NCBI RefSeq assembly: GCF_010095445.2
Contig: NZ_WFGV02000003.1
Coordinates: 124,001-188,000, forward strand
Direction: 5' to 3'
Origin: Pseudomonas sp. TNT3
Lineage (GTDB): Bacteria > Pseudomonadota > Gammaproteobacteria > Pseudomonadales > Pseudomonadaceae
Length of the DNA stretch: 64,000 nt
The notes beneath the pieces were generated by a model, which did not search any database, had not been told where the DNA came from, and was given only the letters and a program-made list of their open reading frames with translations. Positions within the stretch are counted from its first letter, which is position 1. Each line of letters opens with the position of its first letter. Shown here piece after piece: positions 17,633 through 27,113 of the stretch. The position numbers and the translations under genes are program-made.

Positions 17633-18544
17633 TTACAACACAATACTCATGCCGTCATACGCCACTTCAACATCGCGTCGCACCAGCTCCGCTCGCTCGG
17701 GTGAATCCTCATCGAGAATCGGGTTGGTGTTGTTGATGTGGATAAGTACTTTGCGCGGCAGTGGCAATTGCTCGAGCACTTCGAGCATGCCGCCGGGGCC
17801 GTTCTGCGCCAGGTGACCCATTTCCCGACCGGTGCGCGTACCGACGCCGCGGCGCTGCATCTCGTCGTCATCCCACATCGTGCCATCCACCAGCAGGCAA
17901 TCGCTGCCCGCCATGATCTCCAGCAGTGGCGCGTCGACTTTCCCCAGGCCCGGTGCGTAGAACAGCTTGCCGCCGGTGTTCACGTCTTCGACGATCAGGC
18001 CAATATTGTCGCCTGGGTGCGGGTCAAAGCGGTGCGGCGAATAGGGGGGCGCGGCGCTACGCAGGGGCAGCGGGGTAAAGCGAAGATTGGGGCAGGCAGG
18101 GACGGTGAAGCTCTGGTCCAGTTCGATACGGTTCCAGCTCAAGCCGCCGTTCCAGTGGGTCAACATGGTGAACAGCGGAAAACCGGTGCTCAGGTCTTCG
18201 TGGACCATGTCCGTGCACCACACCTGGTGCGGGCATCCTTCACGCAAGCTGAGCAGGCCCGTGGTGTGGTCGATCTGGCTGTCCATCAGGATGATCGCGC
18301 TGATACCGGTATCGCGCAGGGCGCGGCCCGGTTGCATCGGGGCAAAGCTCTGGAGCTGGGCGCGGATGTCCGGAGAGGCGTTGCACAGAACCCAGTTCAC
18401 ACCGTCATCGGAAATCGCGATGGACGATTGGGTGCGCGCTGTTGCCCGCAGGCTGCCGTCGCGAAAGCCTGCGCAGTTCACGCAGTTGCAGTTCCACTGG
18501 GGGAAACCACCGCCAGCGGCGGAACCTAGAATCTGGACAAACAT
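17633..18544 (-). CDS. pqqB: PQQ biosynthesis protein PqqB (metallo-beta-lactamase fold)
   Basis: A 303-residue metallo-beta-lactamase-fold protein, beginning [20 protein letters not shown] with the cysteine-rich CNCVNC near residues 19-24. It acts between PqqE and PqqC, hydroxylating the Glu-Tyr dipeptide. The metal-site region reads [19 protein letters not shown]; the usual HxHxDH is altered (QIDHTTG), as is normal for PqqB. GGAG lies 6 bases before ATG 18544. It follows pqqA after an attenuator. Confidence 0.95.
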   Translation of the reverse strand: MFVQILGSAAGGGFPQWNCNCVNCAGFRDGSLRATARTQSSIAISDDGVNWVLCNASPDIRAQLQSFAPMQPGRALRDTGISAIILMDSQIDHTTGLLSLREGCPHQVWCTDMVHEDLSTGFPLFTMLTHWNGGLSWNRIELDQSFTVPACPNLRFTPLPLRSAAPPYSPHRFDPHPGDNIGLIVEDVNTGGKLFYAPGLGKVDAPLLEIMAGSDCLLVDGTMWDDDEMQRRGVGTRTGREMGHLAQNGPGGMLEVLEQLPLPRKVLIHINNTNPILDEDSPERAELVRRDVEVAYDGMSIVL

Positions 18545-18570
18545 GGTCGCTCCATCATTTCGAATCTGAA

Positions 18571-18599
18571 AATAAAAACGCCCCGGTGAACCGAGGCGT
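18571..18599 (-). terminator. Attenuator between pqqA and pqqB
   Basis: On the - strand a 9-base stem ACGCCTCGG/CCGGGGCGT (one G-U pair) with TTCA loop is followed by TTTTTATTTT. It lies 17 bases after the pqqA stop. Partial termination here would give much more pqqA (peptide substrate) than pqqB-E message. Confidence 0.85.
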
Positions 18600-18615
18600 T
18601 GAACCGCGAGAGATC

Positions 18616-18690
18616 TTAGCGGCTTGCGAAGTACATGGTGACTTCAAAGCCGATACGCAGATCGGTGTAAGCAGGTTTGGACCAGGACAT
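18616..18690 (-). CDS. pqqA: PQQ precursor peptide PqqA
   Basis: A 24-residue peptide, [20 protein letters not shown] followed by FASR. It contains the conserved E-V-T-M-Y with Glu16 and Tyr20, which are cross-linked by PqqE and become PQQ itself. A strong AAGGAG stands 8 bases before ATG 18690. The downstream attenuator fits high expression. The leader (18691-18845, 155 bases) holds the dyad CATCTCC-GCGT-GGAGGTG on the - strand and an AT-rich stretch TATATGTATAG that could be part of a promoter. Confidence 0.97.
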   Translation of the reverse strand: MSWSKPAYTDLRIGFEVTMYFASR

Positions 18691-18845
18691 GGGAGTGCTC
18701 CTTCAGGTGGTGGGACGGTTGAGATCTATACATATAGTCCACCTCCACGCGGAGATGTTCAGATAGTTAGGTGGCTATGTTACTCAAAATTACAGAGTCC
18801 TTGCCCGTGAAACTTTGAGAAAGCTAATTGCGCCACCGGTAAAGA

Positions 18846-21272
18846 TCATTTTGCCACTTGCCAGGGTGAGCCAGGGCTTGCCCCGCTGGCCAGACAGCGC
18901 CAACCGCCGTCGGCGTGAATCAGTCGTTTTGCAGCGGCCAGTAAAGCCTGCCGGTCGATCATCAGAATGGCACGGGGCAGACGCTCCAGATAATCCGACG
19001 AGTGGCCGGCCAGCTTTGCTTGCCAGAGCAATTCGGCCGCCAGGGTGTCGGGAAGCGTGGCGCTGTCAAATTGATCGGCCAAGGATTGGCGCTGTCTGAC
19101 GAAGGTGGTTTCGTCGATGCGTTCGATCATGCCCGGCAAGTCGGCCAGGAATGTTTTCACGTGCTCCAGCAGCGCTACCGGAGCCACTGTCGGCGACTGC
19201 ATACCGAACAGAATTCCCGTCTGCCCGTGGACCTGACGCAGCGCGCTGAACACCGCATAACCCAGTTGCAGCTCTACACGCAGGCGCTGATAAAACGGCG
19301 TCTGGCATATATGCGCGAGCAAACGCCAGGCTGCTTCATCAGTGATGCCCAGGGTCGCCGTGGGACAGAAAAGCAGTAACGCATGCTCATTGGACTGTGT
19401 ATCGATGGCGGTCCACAGGTGCTGAGCGTGGATCGAGGGCGCGGGCGTCGATTGATTGTCCGCAGCGCCCGGCACCCGGCTCAAGGCAAAGCCCATCGCC
19501 GCTTGTGTTTGCGCGGACAGACCGGTCGCGAGTCCATCCCAGCGCGCGCCTAACCAGAGTTGTTGCAGGTCGTCCGAGTCAGCGGTGCGCTCAAGGCAGT
19601 GGCCCGGCAGCGCTTGAAGCAGCTGCCGAATCGGAATCAGTGCCACCTTCTGCGGTGCTGGCAGCGGGGCGTCCGCATCGGATTTTGTCAGCTCTTTCAG
19701 CGCATGTTCGAGGATGGTCGGCATCGGTTCTTGCAGGCCGGTCATCTTCAGTAACCATTGATTGCCTGATGCGCTGAAGGAGAAGTCGATACCGGCCTGA
19801 CGCGCGTCTTCGCGTAATGGCTGAAGACGAGTTTCCAGGTTCGCTTGCAGGTTGCTGTGAGGGCTGGCCGCCAGTTGCCAGCGTAGGTACACCGCGCCTT
19901 CATCGGTGTGATCCGGCAACGCCTGACTGAATTGCATCGGCGAATGTTCACGACGGGTGCGCGAGCGATCCTGAGCAAAAGTGCGCAAACCTCGGTGTTT
20001 GCTGGTCTGGCCACGAATCAGGCCGGCGTTCGGGGCTGGCGCCTCGCTGCGTAGAAACGGGTTGGGTGCTGGCAGCTGCCATTGGCCGCTGAAGTTATCC
20101 ACAGCGTCCATTTGTTTGAGGATTTCTCGAAGTGCAATAACGCCCTGGTCGGATAACCCGGTTTCCTGCTGTGTGACATCAAGTTGAGCCAATTTCAACG
20201 CGCCAGCTACCTGCTGCTCACGGTGCAGGAGGGCGCTGTATTCTTCGCGCAACCCGATCCAGGGTTGGTGGCTGGCAAAAAATCCCAGCCAATCCAACAG
20301 CGGTTCGCGCAGTGCCTTCTGCGATTGAGTGGTCGCGAATTCGATGTCCAGCAGGGCCTGGCCGCCAAACCGATACAGCGGCGTGGCGTTCATATGCTCC
20401 GCTAACCCGCGAGCCTGCAGCTCGGTCAGCAGGCCGCCGGGTTTTGCCGCGTTGAGCCAATGACACAGAAAGGCCAGCGCTTGGGACGACGAATCCGCAA
20501 GAGCTTCGAAGGCAAACAGCAGATCGAGTCGATGGTCAGCAGCCTGTTGATAACTTTTGCCTAAAGCATCCATCAGCGCAGGGGGTGTTTGTTGCGGGAC
20601 TGTTGCACCCGCTGCAATGGCGCTGCCGAAGGTCTCGGCCAACGCTCGCAGTTCATCGATACGGTGTGGCCCGACCAGACTCAGCGTCATCTGTCCGGTT
20701 TGATAAAAGTGCTGATGAAAGTCGCGTAACGCCTGCTGAAACGCAGGTTGCGAGACGGGCAGGCTGTCGCGGTTGCCTGCATGAAAGCCACGCAGTGGAT
20801 GAGTCGCCGAGAGTCCGTCGAACAGCGCGCGCTCCTGTTGAGCCGCCGCGTCCTGAGACCAGGCAACACACTCCGCCTCCAGTACTTCCCGTTCCCGCAA
20901 CTGATCGTCCAGGTTCATGCACGGGTGAGCGAGCATGTCCGACAGACGCTCCAGCCCACCAGCAAATGCCTGCGGCGGCAGTTCGAAGAAGAAGTCAGTG
21001 GTGCGTTCGCTGGTCCGCGCATTGACCTGGCCGCCGTGACCCTGCACGTAGGCCATCAGCCCTTGGCTCGCAGGGAAACGCGCGGTACCGAGAAACAGCA
21101 GGTGTTCAAGAAAGTGCGCCAGCCCCGGCCATGCCAATGGCACGTCGTGACTGCCTGCAGCAACCCGCAATGCAGCGGCGCAACGCTTCAAGTGTGGCGC
21201 ATGACGCAGCGTCACCCGCAGGCCATTGGCCAGGGTTTCAGTGTGGGGGCGGGAGGGATTCAACGCAGGCAT
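18846..21272 (-). CDS. pqqF: PQQ biosynthesis M16 zinc protease PqqF
   Basis: An 808-residue M16 (insulinase/pitrilysin) metalloprotease. The inverted zinc motif is HFLEH at residues 53-57, with further ERTTDFFFELPP and a later Glu-rich helix as in M16A. It is presumed to release the cross-linked Glu-Tyr from PqqA. The start is ATG 21272 (MPALNPSRPHTETL) with GGAAG about 7 bases before; a GTG 6 bases upstream is possible. The gene is the first of the pqq cluster and is followed by pqqA after 155 bases. davA lies 48 bases upstream in the same direction, so read-through from davBA is possible. Confidence 0.93.
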   Translation of the reverse strand: MPALNPSRPHTETLANGLRVTLRHAPHLKRCAAALRVAAGSHDVPLAWPGLAHFLEHLLFLGTARFPASQGLMAYVQGHGGQVNARTSERTTDFFFELPPQAFAGGLERLSDMLAHPCMNLDDQLREREVLEAECVAWSQDAAAQQERALFDGLSATHPLRGFHAGNRDSLPVSQPAFQQALRDFHQHFYQTGQMTLSLVGPHRIDELRALAETFGSAIAAGATVPQQTPPALMDALGKSYQQAADHRLDLLFAFEALADSSSQALAFLCHWLNAAKPGGLLTELQARGLAEHMNATPLYRFGGQALLDIEFATTQSQKALREPLLDWLGFFASHQPWIGLREEYSALLHREQQVAGALKLAQLDVTQQETGLSDQGVIALREILKQMDAVDNFSGQWQLPAPNPFLRSEAPAPNAGLIRGQTSKHRGLRTFAQDRSRTRREHSPMQFSQALPDHTDEGAVYLRWQLAASPHSNLQANLETRLQPLREDARQAGIDFSFSASGNQWLLKMTGLQEPMPTILEHALKELTKSDADAPLPAPQKVALIPIRQLLQALPGHCLERTADSDDLQQLWLGARWDGLATGLSAQTQAAMGFALSRVPGAADNQSTPAPSIHAQHLWTAIDTQSNEHALLLFCPTATLGITDEAAWRLLAHICQTPFYQRLRVELQLGYAVFSALRQVHGQTGILFGMQSPTVAPVALLEHVKTFLADLPGMIERIDETTFVRQRQSLADQFDSATLPDTLAAELLWQAKLAGHSSDYLERLPRAILMIDRQALLAAAKRLIHADGGWRCLASGASPGSPWQVAK

Positions 21273-21320
21273 GAGCACTTCCAGAACAGAGAAGCGCTAA
21301 TGCTAGCGGATAACGGTGGA

Positions 21321-22115
21321 TCAGCGCTTGTTCAGCTCGCCGTAAAGCTCAGGGCGACGATCGATAAGGTAGTGATACGCGCTCCGCGAGTCGACCATCA
21401 ACTGACGATCCAGCTCGCCGACAATCAGCGCTTCATCGAGACCGGCCTGGGCAATGCGGCTGCCATCCGGCGCGGCGATGCTGCTCTGGCCGCAGTAGTG
21501 AATCTCGCCTTCGTGCCCGCAGTAGTTGGCGTAGGCCACATAGCATTGGTTTTCGAAGGCCCGGGCGCGGACGGTGACGTCAGCGATAAAGTCGAACGGC
21601 ACCATGTTCGCCGTCGGCACCAGAATCAGCTCGGCACCTGCCAGGGCAAGGCGACGAGCATTTTCCGGAAACTCCAGGTCGTAACAGATCAGGAAACCGA
21701 GCTTCCAGCCATTGAGTTCGACCAGCGGCAACTCGTCACCGCCGGCGCTGAACATGGAGTGATCAAGATCGCCGAAGAGGTGAGTCTTGCGGTAATTGCA
21801 CAGGCGCTCACCGTTGGCATCGATCAGTTGCACCGAGTTGTAGATCTGACCGTCCTCGGTGCGCTCGGGGTAGCCATACAAAATGGCGATCCCGGCTGTC
21901 TTGGCAATGCGCGCGATCTGCTGCGCCGATTCACCGTTGTGCACTTCGGCCAGTACGCTGACGGCATCGACGCCGATGTTGTAACCGGTCAGGAACATCT
22001 CCGGCAGCACCAGCAAGTCTGCACCCTTGGCCTCCAGCGCGAGCTGATGCAGGCGATGCAGATTGCCGGCAACATCAAGGGGCAGCGGCGGACATTGGTA
22101 AAGGGCTACGCGCAT
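21321..22115 (-). CDS. davA: 5-aminopentanamidase DavA (nitrilase superfamily)
   Basis: A 264-residue carbon-nitrogen hydrolase with the Glu-Lys-Cys triad visible at Glu39 (LPEMFLTGYNIG), Lys110 (NYRKTHLFGD) and Cys144 (LICYDLEFPENAR). It should hydrolyse 5-aminovaleramide to 5-aminovalerate and ammonia, the second step of the lysine aminovalerate route. The sequence alone would also fit other omega-amidases. The choice rests on davB lying 12 bases upstream in the same operon and on similarity to P. putida DavA as I remember it (MR.ALYQ..P.PLDV.GNL). Cytoplasmic. Confidence 0.9.
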   Translation of the reverse strand: MRVALYQCPPLPLDVAGNLHRLHQLALEAKGADLLVLPEMFLTGYNIGVDAVSVLAEVHNGESAQQIARIAKTAGIAILYGYPERTEDGQIYNSVQLIDANGERLCNYRKTHLFGDLDHSMFSAGGDELPLVELNGWKLGFLICYDLEFPENARRLALAGAELILVPTANMVPFDFIADVTVRARAFENQCYVAYANYCGHEGEIHYCGQSSIAAPDGSRIAQAGLDEALIVGELDRQLMVDSRSAYHYLIDRRPELYGELNKR

Positions 22116-22127
22116 TTGGAACTCCTT

Positions 22128-23810
22128 TTACTCGGGCAAGGCGATCGGACCGATCTCGTTGAACACATCTCCTGGACCCGGGTTCTCGGCGTGAGTTTCA
22201 CCGCCGAAGTGCTTCATGATGCCCCAGACCGCGTTAAGGGAGGTCTGCACCGCGCCTTCGACCCATGCTGGCGTCCATGAAACATCGTCGCCGGCGATGA
22301 AGATCCCGCGCTGTTCGGCGGGCATGTCTTGCTGCATGAAATGTGCGTACATGCGCTGGTTGTAGCGGTAGTGGCCGGGCAGGGCGCCTTTGAATGCGCC
22401 GAGGAAATGCGGATCGGATTCCCATGACACGGTGATCGGGTCGCCGATGATCCGCGCAGCAATGTCGACTTTCGGGTAGATCTTTTTCAAGGCGTCCAGC
22501 GCCAGTTTCACGCGCTTTTCGACCGGGTGCGGGAGCATCTTCAGCGCGTCGCTCATCCACGAATAAGACAGGCAGATCACACCGGGCTTGTCGTCGCCAT
22601 TGTCGAAGAGGTAAGTGCCGCGGGTCAGGCGATCGGTGAGGGTCATGCTCATCAGGTCGCGGCCGGTTTCCGGGTCCTTGTCCTTCCAGAATGGTCGGTC
22701 GACCATCACGAATGTTTTCGAGGACTGCATGTAACGGGTGCGGTCCAGGGCCATCCACATCTTTTGCGAAAACAGGGTTTCGTCGCATTCGATCTGGGTG
22801 GTCAGCAGCCAGCTCTGGCAGGTTGTCAAAACAGCCGCGTATTCACGGGTGTCGCCGTAGTTGTCGGTGACGGTAAAACGTCCGTCCGGCGCATGGGCAA
22901 TTTTTTTCACGCCAGAGCGTGGTGCACCGCTGTGCAGCGAACTGAGGCTCGTGCCTTGCGGCCAGTGCACGCAACGTTCCGGTACATGGCGCCAGATGCC
23001 GAGGGGGACTTGTTCCACGCCGCCGACGACCAGGTGCTGATGGTCATCGCAGTTGGTCATCACCACGCGGAAGATTTCCAGCATCGAGTTAGGGAAGTCA
23101 GAGTCCCAGCCACCCGTGCCGAAACCTACCTGGCCAAACACTTCGCGGTGGTGGAACGACAACTTGGCGAAGGCTTTGGAGGTGGCGACGAAGTCGTAGA
23201 AAGTGCGGTCGTCCCACAGTGGAACCAAGGTGTTCCATAGCTCTTTGAGGCGCGGCACGTCGCGGTCGCGGATGGCTTGCTGGATATCAGAAAACTGCGA
23301 ACCGGCTTCGAGCGCATCCGCCCAGGCGTCTGCGACTTCCTGGAACAGCGCCGGAAGGTCCGCCAGCTTCTCTGCGTAATGGGTTTTACCTTCCAGGTCG
23401 ATGACGGTGCTGCCCGAAGCTGGCGTCAGCGGGTTCGGGAAAGGTTTGGTTTCCAGACCGAGCTTGTCGACGTAGTGGTAAAACGCGGTGGATGACACCG
23501 GAAAACGCATGCCGCCGAGCTCTGCGACGATGCCTTCAGCGCCGTTGAATGCCTGGGAACGCAGGCGTCCGCCCATTTTCGAGGCTTCGTAAACGACGGG
23601 CTTGAGGCCCAGTTTCATCAATTCATAGGCTGCCACCAGGCCCGCGATGCCGGCACCTACAATCGCGACTTCAGCGCCGTGGTTGTGTGCGGGAATGCTG
23701 CCCAGGCCAGCCGGGTGCTCAATCCAGTCGTCGAAGCCGAAAGGAAAGTCAGGACCAAAGATGGTGACTGGTTTTTTACCGTCTGCAGGATGGCGATTAT
23801 TCTTGTTCAT
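22128..23810 (-). CDS. davB: L-lysine 2-monooxygenase DavB
   Basis: A 560-residue flavin monooxygenase of the amine-oxidase fold. It converts lysine, with O2, to 5-aminovaleramide and CO2. The dinucleotide-binding motif is VAIVGAGIAGLVAAYELMKL near residues 48-67, followed by GGRLRSQAFNG and ELGGMRFPVSS. The C-terminal FAD segment is IFIAGDDVSWTPAWVEGAVQ. The sequence is very close to P. putida DavB as I recall it (MNKNNRHPADGKKPVTIFGPDFPF..). It is first in the davB-davA pair. The upstream 198 bases hold an imperfect dyad and a REP unit before the Lrp-type gene. Confidence 0.95.
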   Translation of the reverse strand: MNKNNRHPADGKKPVTIFGPDFPFGFDDWIEHPAGLGSIPAHNHGAEVAIVGAGIAGLVAAYELMKLGLKPVVYEASKMGGRLRSQAFNGAEGIVAELGGMRFPVSSTAFYHYVDKLGLETKPFPNPLTPASGSTVIDLEGKTHYAEKLADLPALFQEVADAWADALEAGSQFSDIQQAIRDRDVPRLKELWNTLVPLWDDRTFYDFVATSKAFAKLSFHHREVFGQVGFGTGGWDSDFPNSMLEIFRVVMTNCDDHQHLVVGGVEQVPLGIWRHVPERCVHWPQGTSLSSLHSGAPRSGVKKIAHAPDGRFTVTDNYGDTREYAAVLTTCQSWLLTTQIECDETLFSQKMWMALDRTRYMQSSKTFVMVDRPFWKDKDPETGRDLMSMTLTDRLTRGTYLFDNGDDKPGVICLSYSWMSDALKMLPHPVEKRVKLALDALKKIYPKVDIAARIIGDPITVSWESDPHFLGAFKGALPGHYRYNQRMYAHFMQQDMPAEQRGIFIAGDDVSWTPAWVEGAVQTSLNAVWGIMKHFGGETHAENPGPGDVFNEIGPIALPE

Positions 23811-23926
23811 GGCTGACCTTGCTGGCGACCCGACGCGGTAGGCGCATCTGAGTATAGGAAAAGATGGCAGCCATTCTAGAGAGCGTAGAACACGTTAATA
23901 AGGCGCAAAGTGTCGTCGTTTTGCTA

Positions 23927-23956
23927 ATTAGTTGATCACTATGACGATGAGCTAAT
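23927..23956. promoter_or_regulatory. Imperfect dyad upstream of davB, possible Lrp-type operator
   Basis: ATTAGTTGATC and GATGAGCTAAT are 11-base arms with two mismatches and an 8-base spacer in AT-rich DNA, about 120-145 bases before davB. AT-rich imperfect palindromes are typical of Lrp/AsnC targets and an Lrp-type gene is adjacent. The assignment is inference. Confidence 0.3.
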
Positions 23957-23968
23957 ACACACTGACCA

Positions 23969-24000
23969 CTGTGGGAGCGAGCAGGCTCGCTCCTACAAGG
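23969..24000. repeat. Single REP unit
   Basis: CTGTGGGAGCGAGCAGGCTC followed by GCTCCTACAAGG, the Pseudomonas REP motif, between the Lrp-type gene stop and the davB promoter region. Confidence 0.8.
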
Positions 24001-24008
24001 AATCGGGT

Positions 24009-24470
24009 TTAAACCGGTTGCCCCCGGTCAATCTTGCTACTGAGGATGATCGACGTCGTGGTCTTCTCCACGCCGTCCACACTCCCGATCTGATCCAGCA
24101 ACTGGTCCAGCTGCTCGGGCGATTCAGTGCGCAGCCACGCCACGTAATCAAACTCACCACTCACTGCACACAATTGCTGAACCTGCGCCATCGCACTGAG
24201 GCGTCTCAGCACTTCTTTGCCCGAGCGCGGCTGCACGGTGATCCCGACATACGCCTGCAATCCACCATCCACTACTCGCTGACCCAGTCGCACGCCGTAA
24301 CCAGTGATGACTTTTGCTTTTTCCAGTCGGGCAAGTCGCGAGGTCACCGTGGTGCGGGCGATGCCCAGTTGGCGAGCGAGCATGGCCACGCTTTCGCGGG
24401 CATTGATCTGCAAGGCGGCGATCAGTTGGCGATCGATTTCGTCAAGAACGGGTGGGCGAATGTCAGGCAA
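24009..24470 (-). CDS. Lrp/AsnC-family transcriptional regulator
   Basis: A 153-residue regulator: an N-terminal helix-turn-helix (LDEIDRQLIAALQINARESV, ARQLGIARTTVTSRLARLE) and a C-terminal RAM ligand domain (GGLQAYVGITVQPRSGKEVL..). The start is TTG 24470 (LPDIRPPVLDEIDRQ) with GGAG 7 bases before it. A longer version starting at ATG 24527 reads a Cys/Trp/Arg-rich stretch unlike the family. It lies upstream of davBA in the same direction and divergent from the PQQ dehydrogenase gene. By position it is the likely controller of lysine catabolism (P. putida has the same order as I recall); control of the dehydrogenase is also possible. Confidence 0.9.
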   Translation of the reverse strand: MPDIRPPVLDEIDRQLIAALQINARESVAMLARQLGIARTTVTSRLARLEKAKVITGYGVRLGQRVVDGGLQAYVGITVQPRSGKEVLRRLSAMAQVQQLCAVSGEFDYVAWLRTESPEQLDQLLDQIGSVDGVEKTTTSIILSSKIDRGQPV

Positions 24471-24636
24471 GGGGCGTCTCCAGCGGCACAGATCGGTGGA
24501 TGGGCATGTTACAGGCACCGCTCGCACAACGGATGCCTGATCCGTATTCAGTACCGTTCAGGACATTTTCAGCTGCGACAATTTGCCATAAGTAACTAGG
24601 TAGTACATCATTTCTCAATTGTCACACTTGGGGAAA

Positions 24637-27000
24637 ATGACGGACATGAATAATTCTGGGGCTGCCGGCGGCAGCCAATGGTTGCTGCGGGGGCTGGGTG
24701 TCCTGATTGCCTTGATCGGGCTTGGCCTGGCGGGTGGTGGTGCTTACCTGACCTCACTGGGTGGAAGTTGGTACTTCCTGCTCATGGGGTTGGCGATGCT
24801 GGTTTCCGGGCTGATGATCGCTCGTCTTAAACCGCAAGGCGCCTGGCTGTATGGCCTGGCGCTGATCCTGACCGCGCTTTGGGCTGTGTGGGACACCGGT
24901 TTCGAATACTGGCCGCTGGTGTCGCGCGTGCTGACATTTGCCGTGATCGGACTGGTGGTTGCACTGATCTACCCCACACTGGTGCGTGCTTCCGGCGCAG
25001 CGGCGGGGCGGGGCGCTTATGGCCTGGCAGGCATTCTGGGCGTCGGCGTGGTTGCAACGCTGGCCTATATGTTCGTGCCGACCCACGTGGTAAAGGCCAC
25101 GAGTGAACCATCGGTGACGCCGGTGACACCGGGTACCGAGCATAAAAACTGGGCCCATTGGGGCAACACGACGGCGGGCAACCGCTTCGCTGCACTGGAC
25201 CAGATCAACAAGGGCAATATCGACAAGCTGCAGGTTGCCTGGACCTTCCGCACCGGTGACCTGCCGCAAAGCACCGGCGCAGGCGCAGAAGACCAGAACA
25301 CGCCGCTGCAGATCGGCGACACCGTCTACACCTGCACGGCGTACGGCAAAGTCTTCGCACTCGACGCTGACACGGGTGCACAGCGCTGGAAGTTCGATCC
25401 GCAAGGCACTGCGCCGAACTGGCAACGCTGCCGAGGCCTGGGTTATTCAGAAACCCCTGCGGCCCCGGACAAACAGCCAGCGGCCTGTAAGAAACGTCTG
25501 TTTCTACCGACCGGTGATGCGCGTCTTATTGCAATCAATGCCGAGACCGGCAAACCGTGTGAAGAGTTTGGCATCAAGGGAACGGTCGATCTCACAACCG
25601 ACATGGGCGAAGTAAAACCGGGCTACTACCAGCAAACCTCGACACCTTTGGTGGCCGGTGATGTGGTGATTGTCGGTGGTCGCGTGGCGGACAACTATTC
25701 CACCGGCGAGCCGCCAGGGGTGGTTCGTGCGTATGACGTGCGCAGTGGCGAGCTGGTGTGGGCGTGGGATCCGGGTAACCCGAACACGACCAAACGCCCT
25801 CCAGCGGGGGAGACCTATACCCGCGGCACCCCGAACGTCTGGTCGGCGATGTCCTACGACGCCAAGCTGGGTCTGGTTTACTTGCCGACCGGCAACGCCA
25901 CTCCGGACTTCTTCGGCGGTCAGCGCACCGAATTCGATGACAAGTGGAACTCGTCCATCGTCGCTATCGACGTGAAAACTGGCCAGGTGCGCTGGCACTT
26001 CCAGACCACTCACCACGATTTGTGGGACTTCGACCTGCCTGCGCAACCGTTGCTGTACGACGTGCCGGATGACAAGGGCGTCATGCAGCCTGCGTTGGCG
26101 CAGGTCACCAAGCAGGGCGAGATCTTCCTGCTCAACCGTGAAACCGGCGTGCCGATCGCCCGTGTTGAAGAGCGTCCGGTGCCGCAAGGTAACGTGCCCG
26201 GTGAGCGTTATTCGCCGACCCAGCCGTTCTCGGTCGATATGCCGTCGATTGGTAATCAGAAACTGACCGAATCGGACATGTGGGGCGCCACGCCGTTCGA
26301 CCAGTTGATGTGCCGGATTCAGTTCAAGGGCATGCGCCACGAGGGCGTGTATACCCCGCCTGGCCTGGATCGTGCGTTGCAATTCCCGGGATCCTTGGGC
26401 GGCATGAACTGGGGCAGTGTGTCGGTGGACCCGAACACCCATTACATGTTCGTCAACGACATGCGCCTGGGCCTGGCCAACTACATGATTCCCCGCGACA
26501 AGATCGCTGCGGGTGCCAGTGGTATCGAAATGGGCGTGGTACCGCAGGAAGGCACGCCGTTTGGGGCGATGCGCGAACGTTTCCTTTCGGCGGCCGGCAT
26601 TCCTTGCCAGAAGCCACCGTTCGGCACGATGTCCGCCATCGACCTCAAGACCCACAAGCTGGTCTGGCAAGTGCCGGTTGGCACCGTTCAGGACACCGGC
26701 CCGCTGGGGATTCGCATGCACTTGCCGATCCCGATCGGCATGCCGACCCTTGGCGCGTCGCTGGCCACCCAGTCCGGCTTACTCTTCTTCGCGGGAACCC
26801 AGGATTTTTACCTGCGTGCTTTCGATACCGGCAACGGCAACGAGATCTGGAAATCCCGTTTGCCGGTTGGCAGCCAGTCCGGGCCGATGACGTATGTTTC
26901 GCCGAAGACCGGGAAGCAGTACATCTTGCTCACCGTGGGTGGCGCGCGTCAGTCGCCGGATCGGGGGGACTATGTGATTGCGTATGCGTTGCCTGAGTAA
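24637..27000 (+). CDS. gcd: Membrane-bound PQQ-dependent dehydrogenase (glucose dehydrogenase type)
   Basis: A 787-residue quinoprotein. Five hydrophobic segments fill roughly the first 155 residues, then a periplasmic eight-bladed PQQ propeller begins near NWAHWGNTTAGNRFAALDQI. Conserved pieces: AWTFRTGD, HHDLWDFDLPAQP, GGMNWGSVSVDP and the end GGARQSPDRGDYVIAYALPE. It oxidises a sugar or cyclic polyol in the periplasm and feeds electrons to ubiquinone; in Pseudomonas glucose to gluconate is the usual case, and this acid release also dissolves phosphate. A quinate/shikimate role in the same family cannot be excluded. Start: ATG 24637; ATG 24646 is 11 bases after GGGGA and may be the true one. 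The cofactor operon lies 3-11 kb away. Confidence 0.85.
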   Translation: MTDMNNSGAAGGSQWLLRGLGVLIALIGLGLAGGGAYLTSLGGSWYFLLMGLAMLVSGLMIARLKPQGAWLYGLALILTALWAVWDTGFEYWPLVSRVLTFAVIGLVVALIYPTLVRASGAAAGRGAYGLAGILGVGVVATLAYMFVPTHVVKATSEPSVTPVTPGTEHKNWAHWGNTTAGNRFAALDQINKGNIDKLQVAWTFRTGDLPQSTGAGAEDQNTPLQIGDTVYTCTAYGKVFALDADTGAQRWKFDPQGTAPNWQRCRGLGYSETPAAPDKQPAACKKRLFLPTGDARLIAINAETGKPCEEFGIKGTVDLTTDMGEVKPGYYQQTSTPLVAGDVVIVGGRVADNYSTGEPPGVVRAYDVRSGELVWAWDPGNPNTTKRPPAGETYTRGTPNVWSAMSYDAKLGLVYLPTGNATPDFFGGQRTEFDDKWNSSIVAIDVKTGQVRWHFQTTHHDLWDFDLPAQPLLYDVPDDKGVMQPALAQVTKQGEIFLLNRETGVPIARVEERPVPQGNVPGERYSPTQPFSVDMPSIGNQKLTESDMWGATPFDQLMCRIQFKGMRHEGVYTPPGLDRALQFPGSLGGMNWGSVSVDPNTHYMFVNDMRLGLANYMIPRDKIAAGASGIEMGVVPQEGTPFGAMRERFLSAAGIPCQKPPFGTMSAIDLKTHKLVWQVPVGTVQDTGPLGIRMHLPIPIGMPTLGASLATQSGLLFFAGTQDFYLRAFDTGNGNEIWKSRLPVGSQSGPMTYVSPKTGKQYILLTVGGARQSPDRGDYVIAYALPE

Positions 27001-27020
27001 AGGTTGAATCGCAGACACGA

Positions 27021-27046
27021 AAAGCCGCGCCATTGCGCGGCTTTTT
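27021..27046 (+). terminator. Rho-independent terminator after gcd
   Basis: AGCCGCGC-CATT-GCGCGGCT stem-loop (27023-27042) with a T-run. The same block, including the 5' flank CAGACACGAAAA, recurs at 27812-27848. Confidence 0.93.
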
Positions 27047-27113
27047 GCTGGGCGAAAAAGAGGGTGTAAAAATCGACTAGGATTGAGGCAGGCGAAGGTG
27101 CGAGGTGAAGGGC

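Noticed and set aside
24471..24527. ATG 24527 as start of the Lrp-type regulator
   Set aside because: The extra 19 residues (Cys/Trp/Arg-rich) have no counterpart in the family, while TTG 24470 has GGAG at the right distance.
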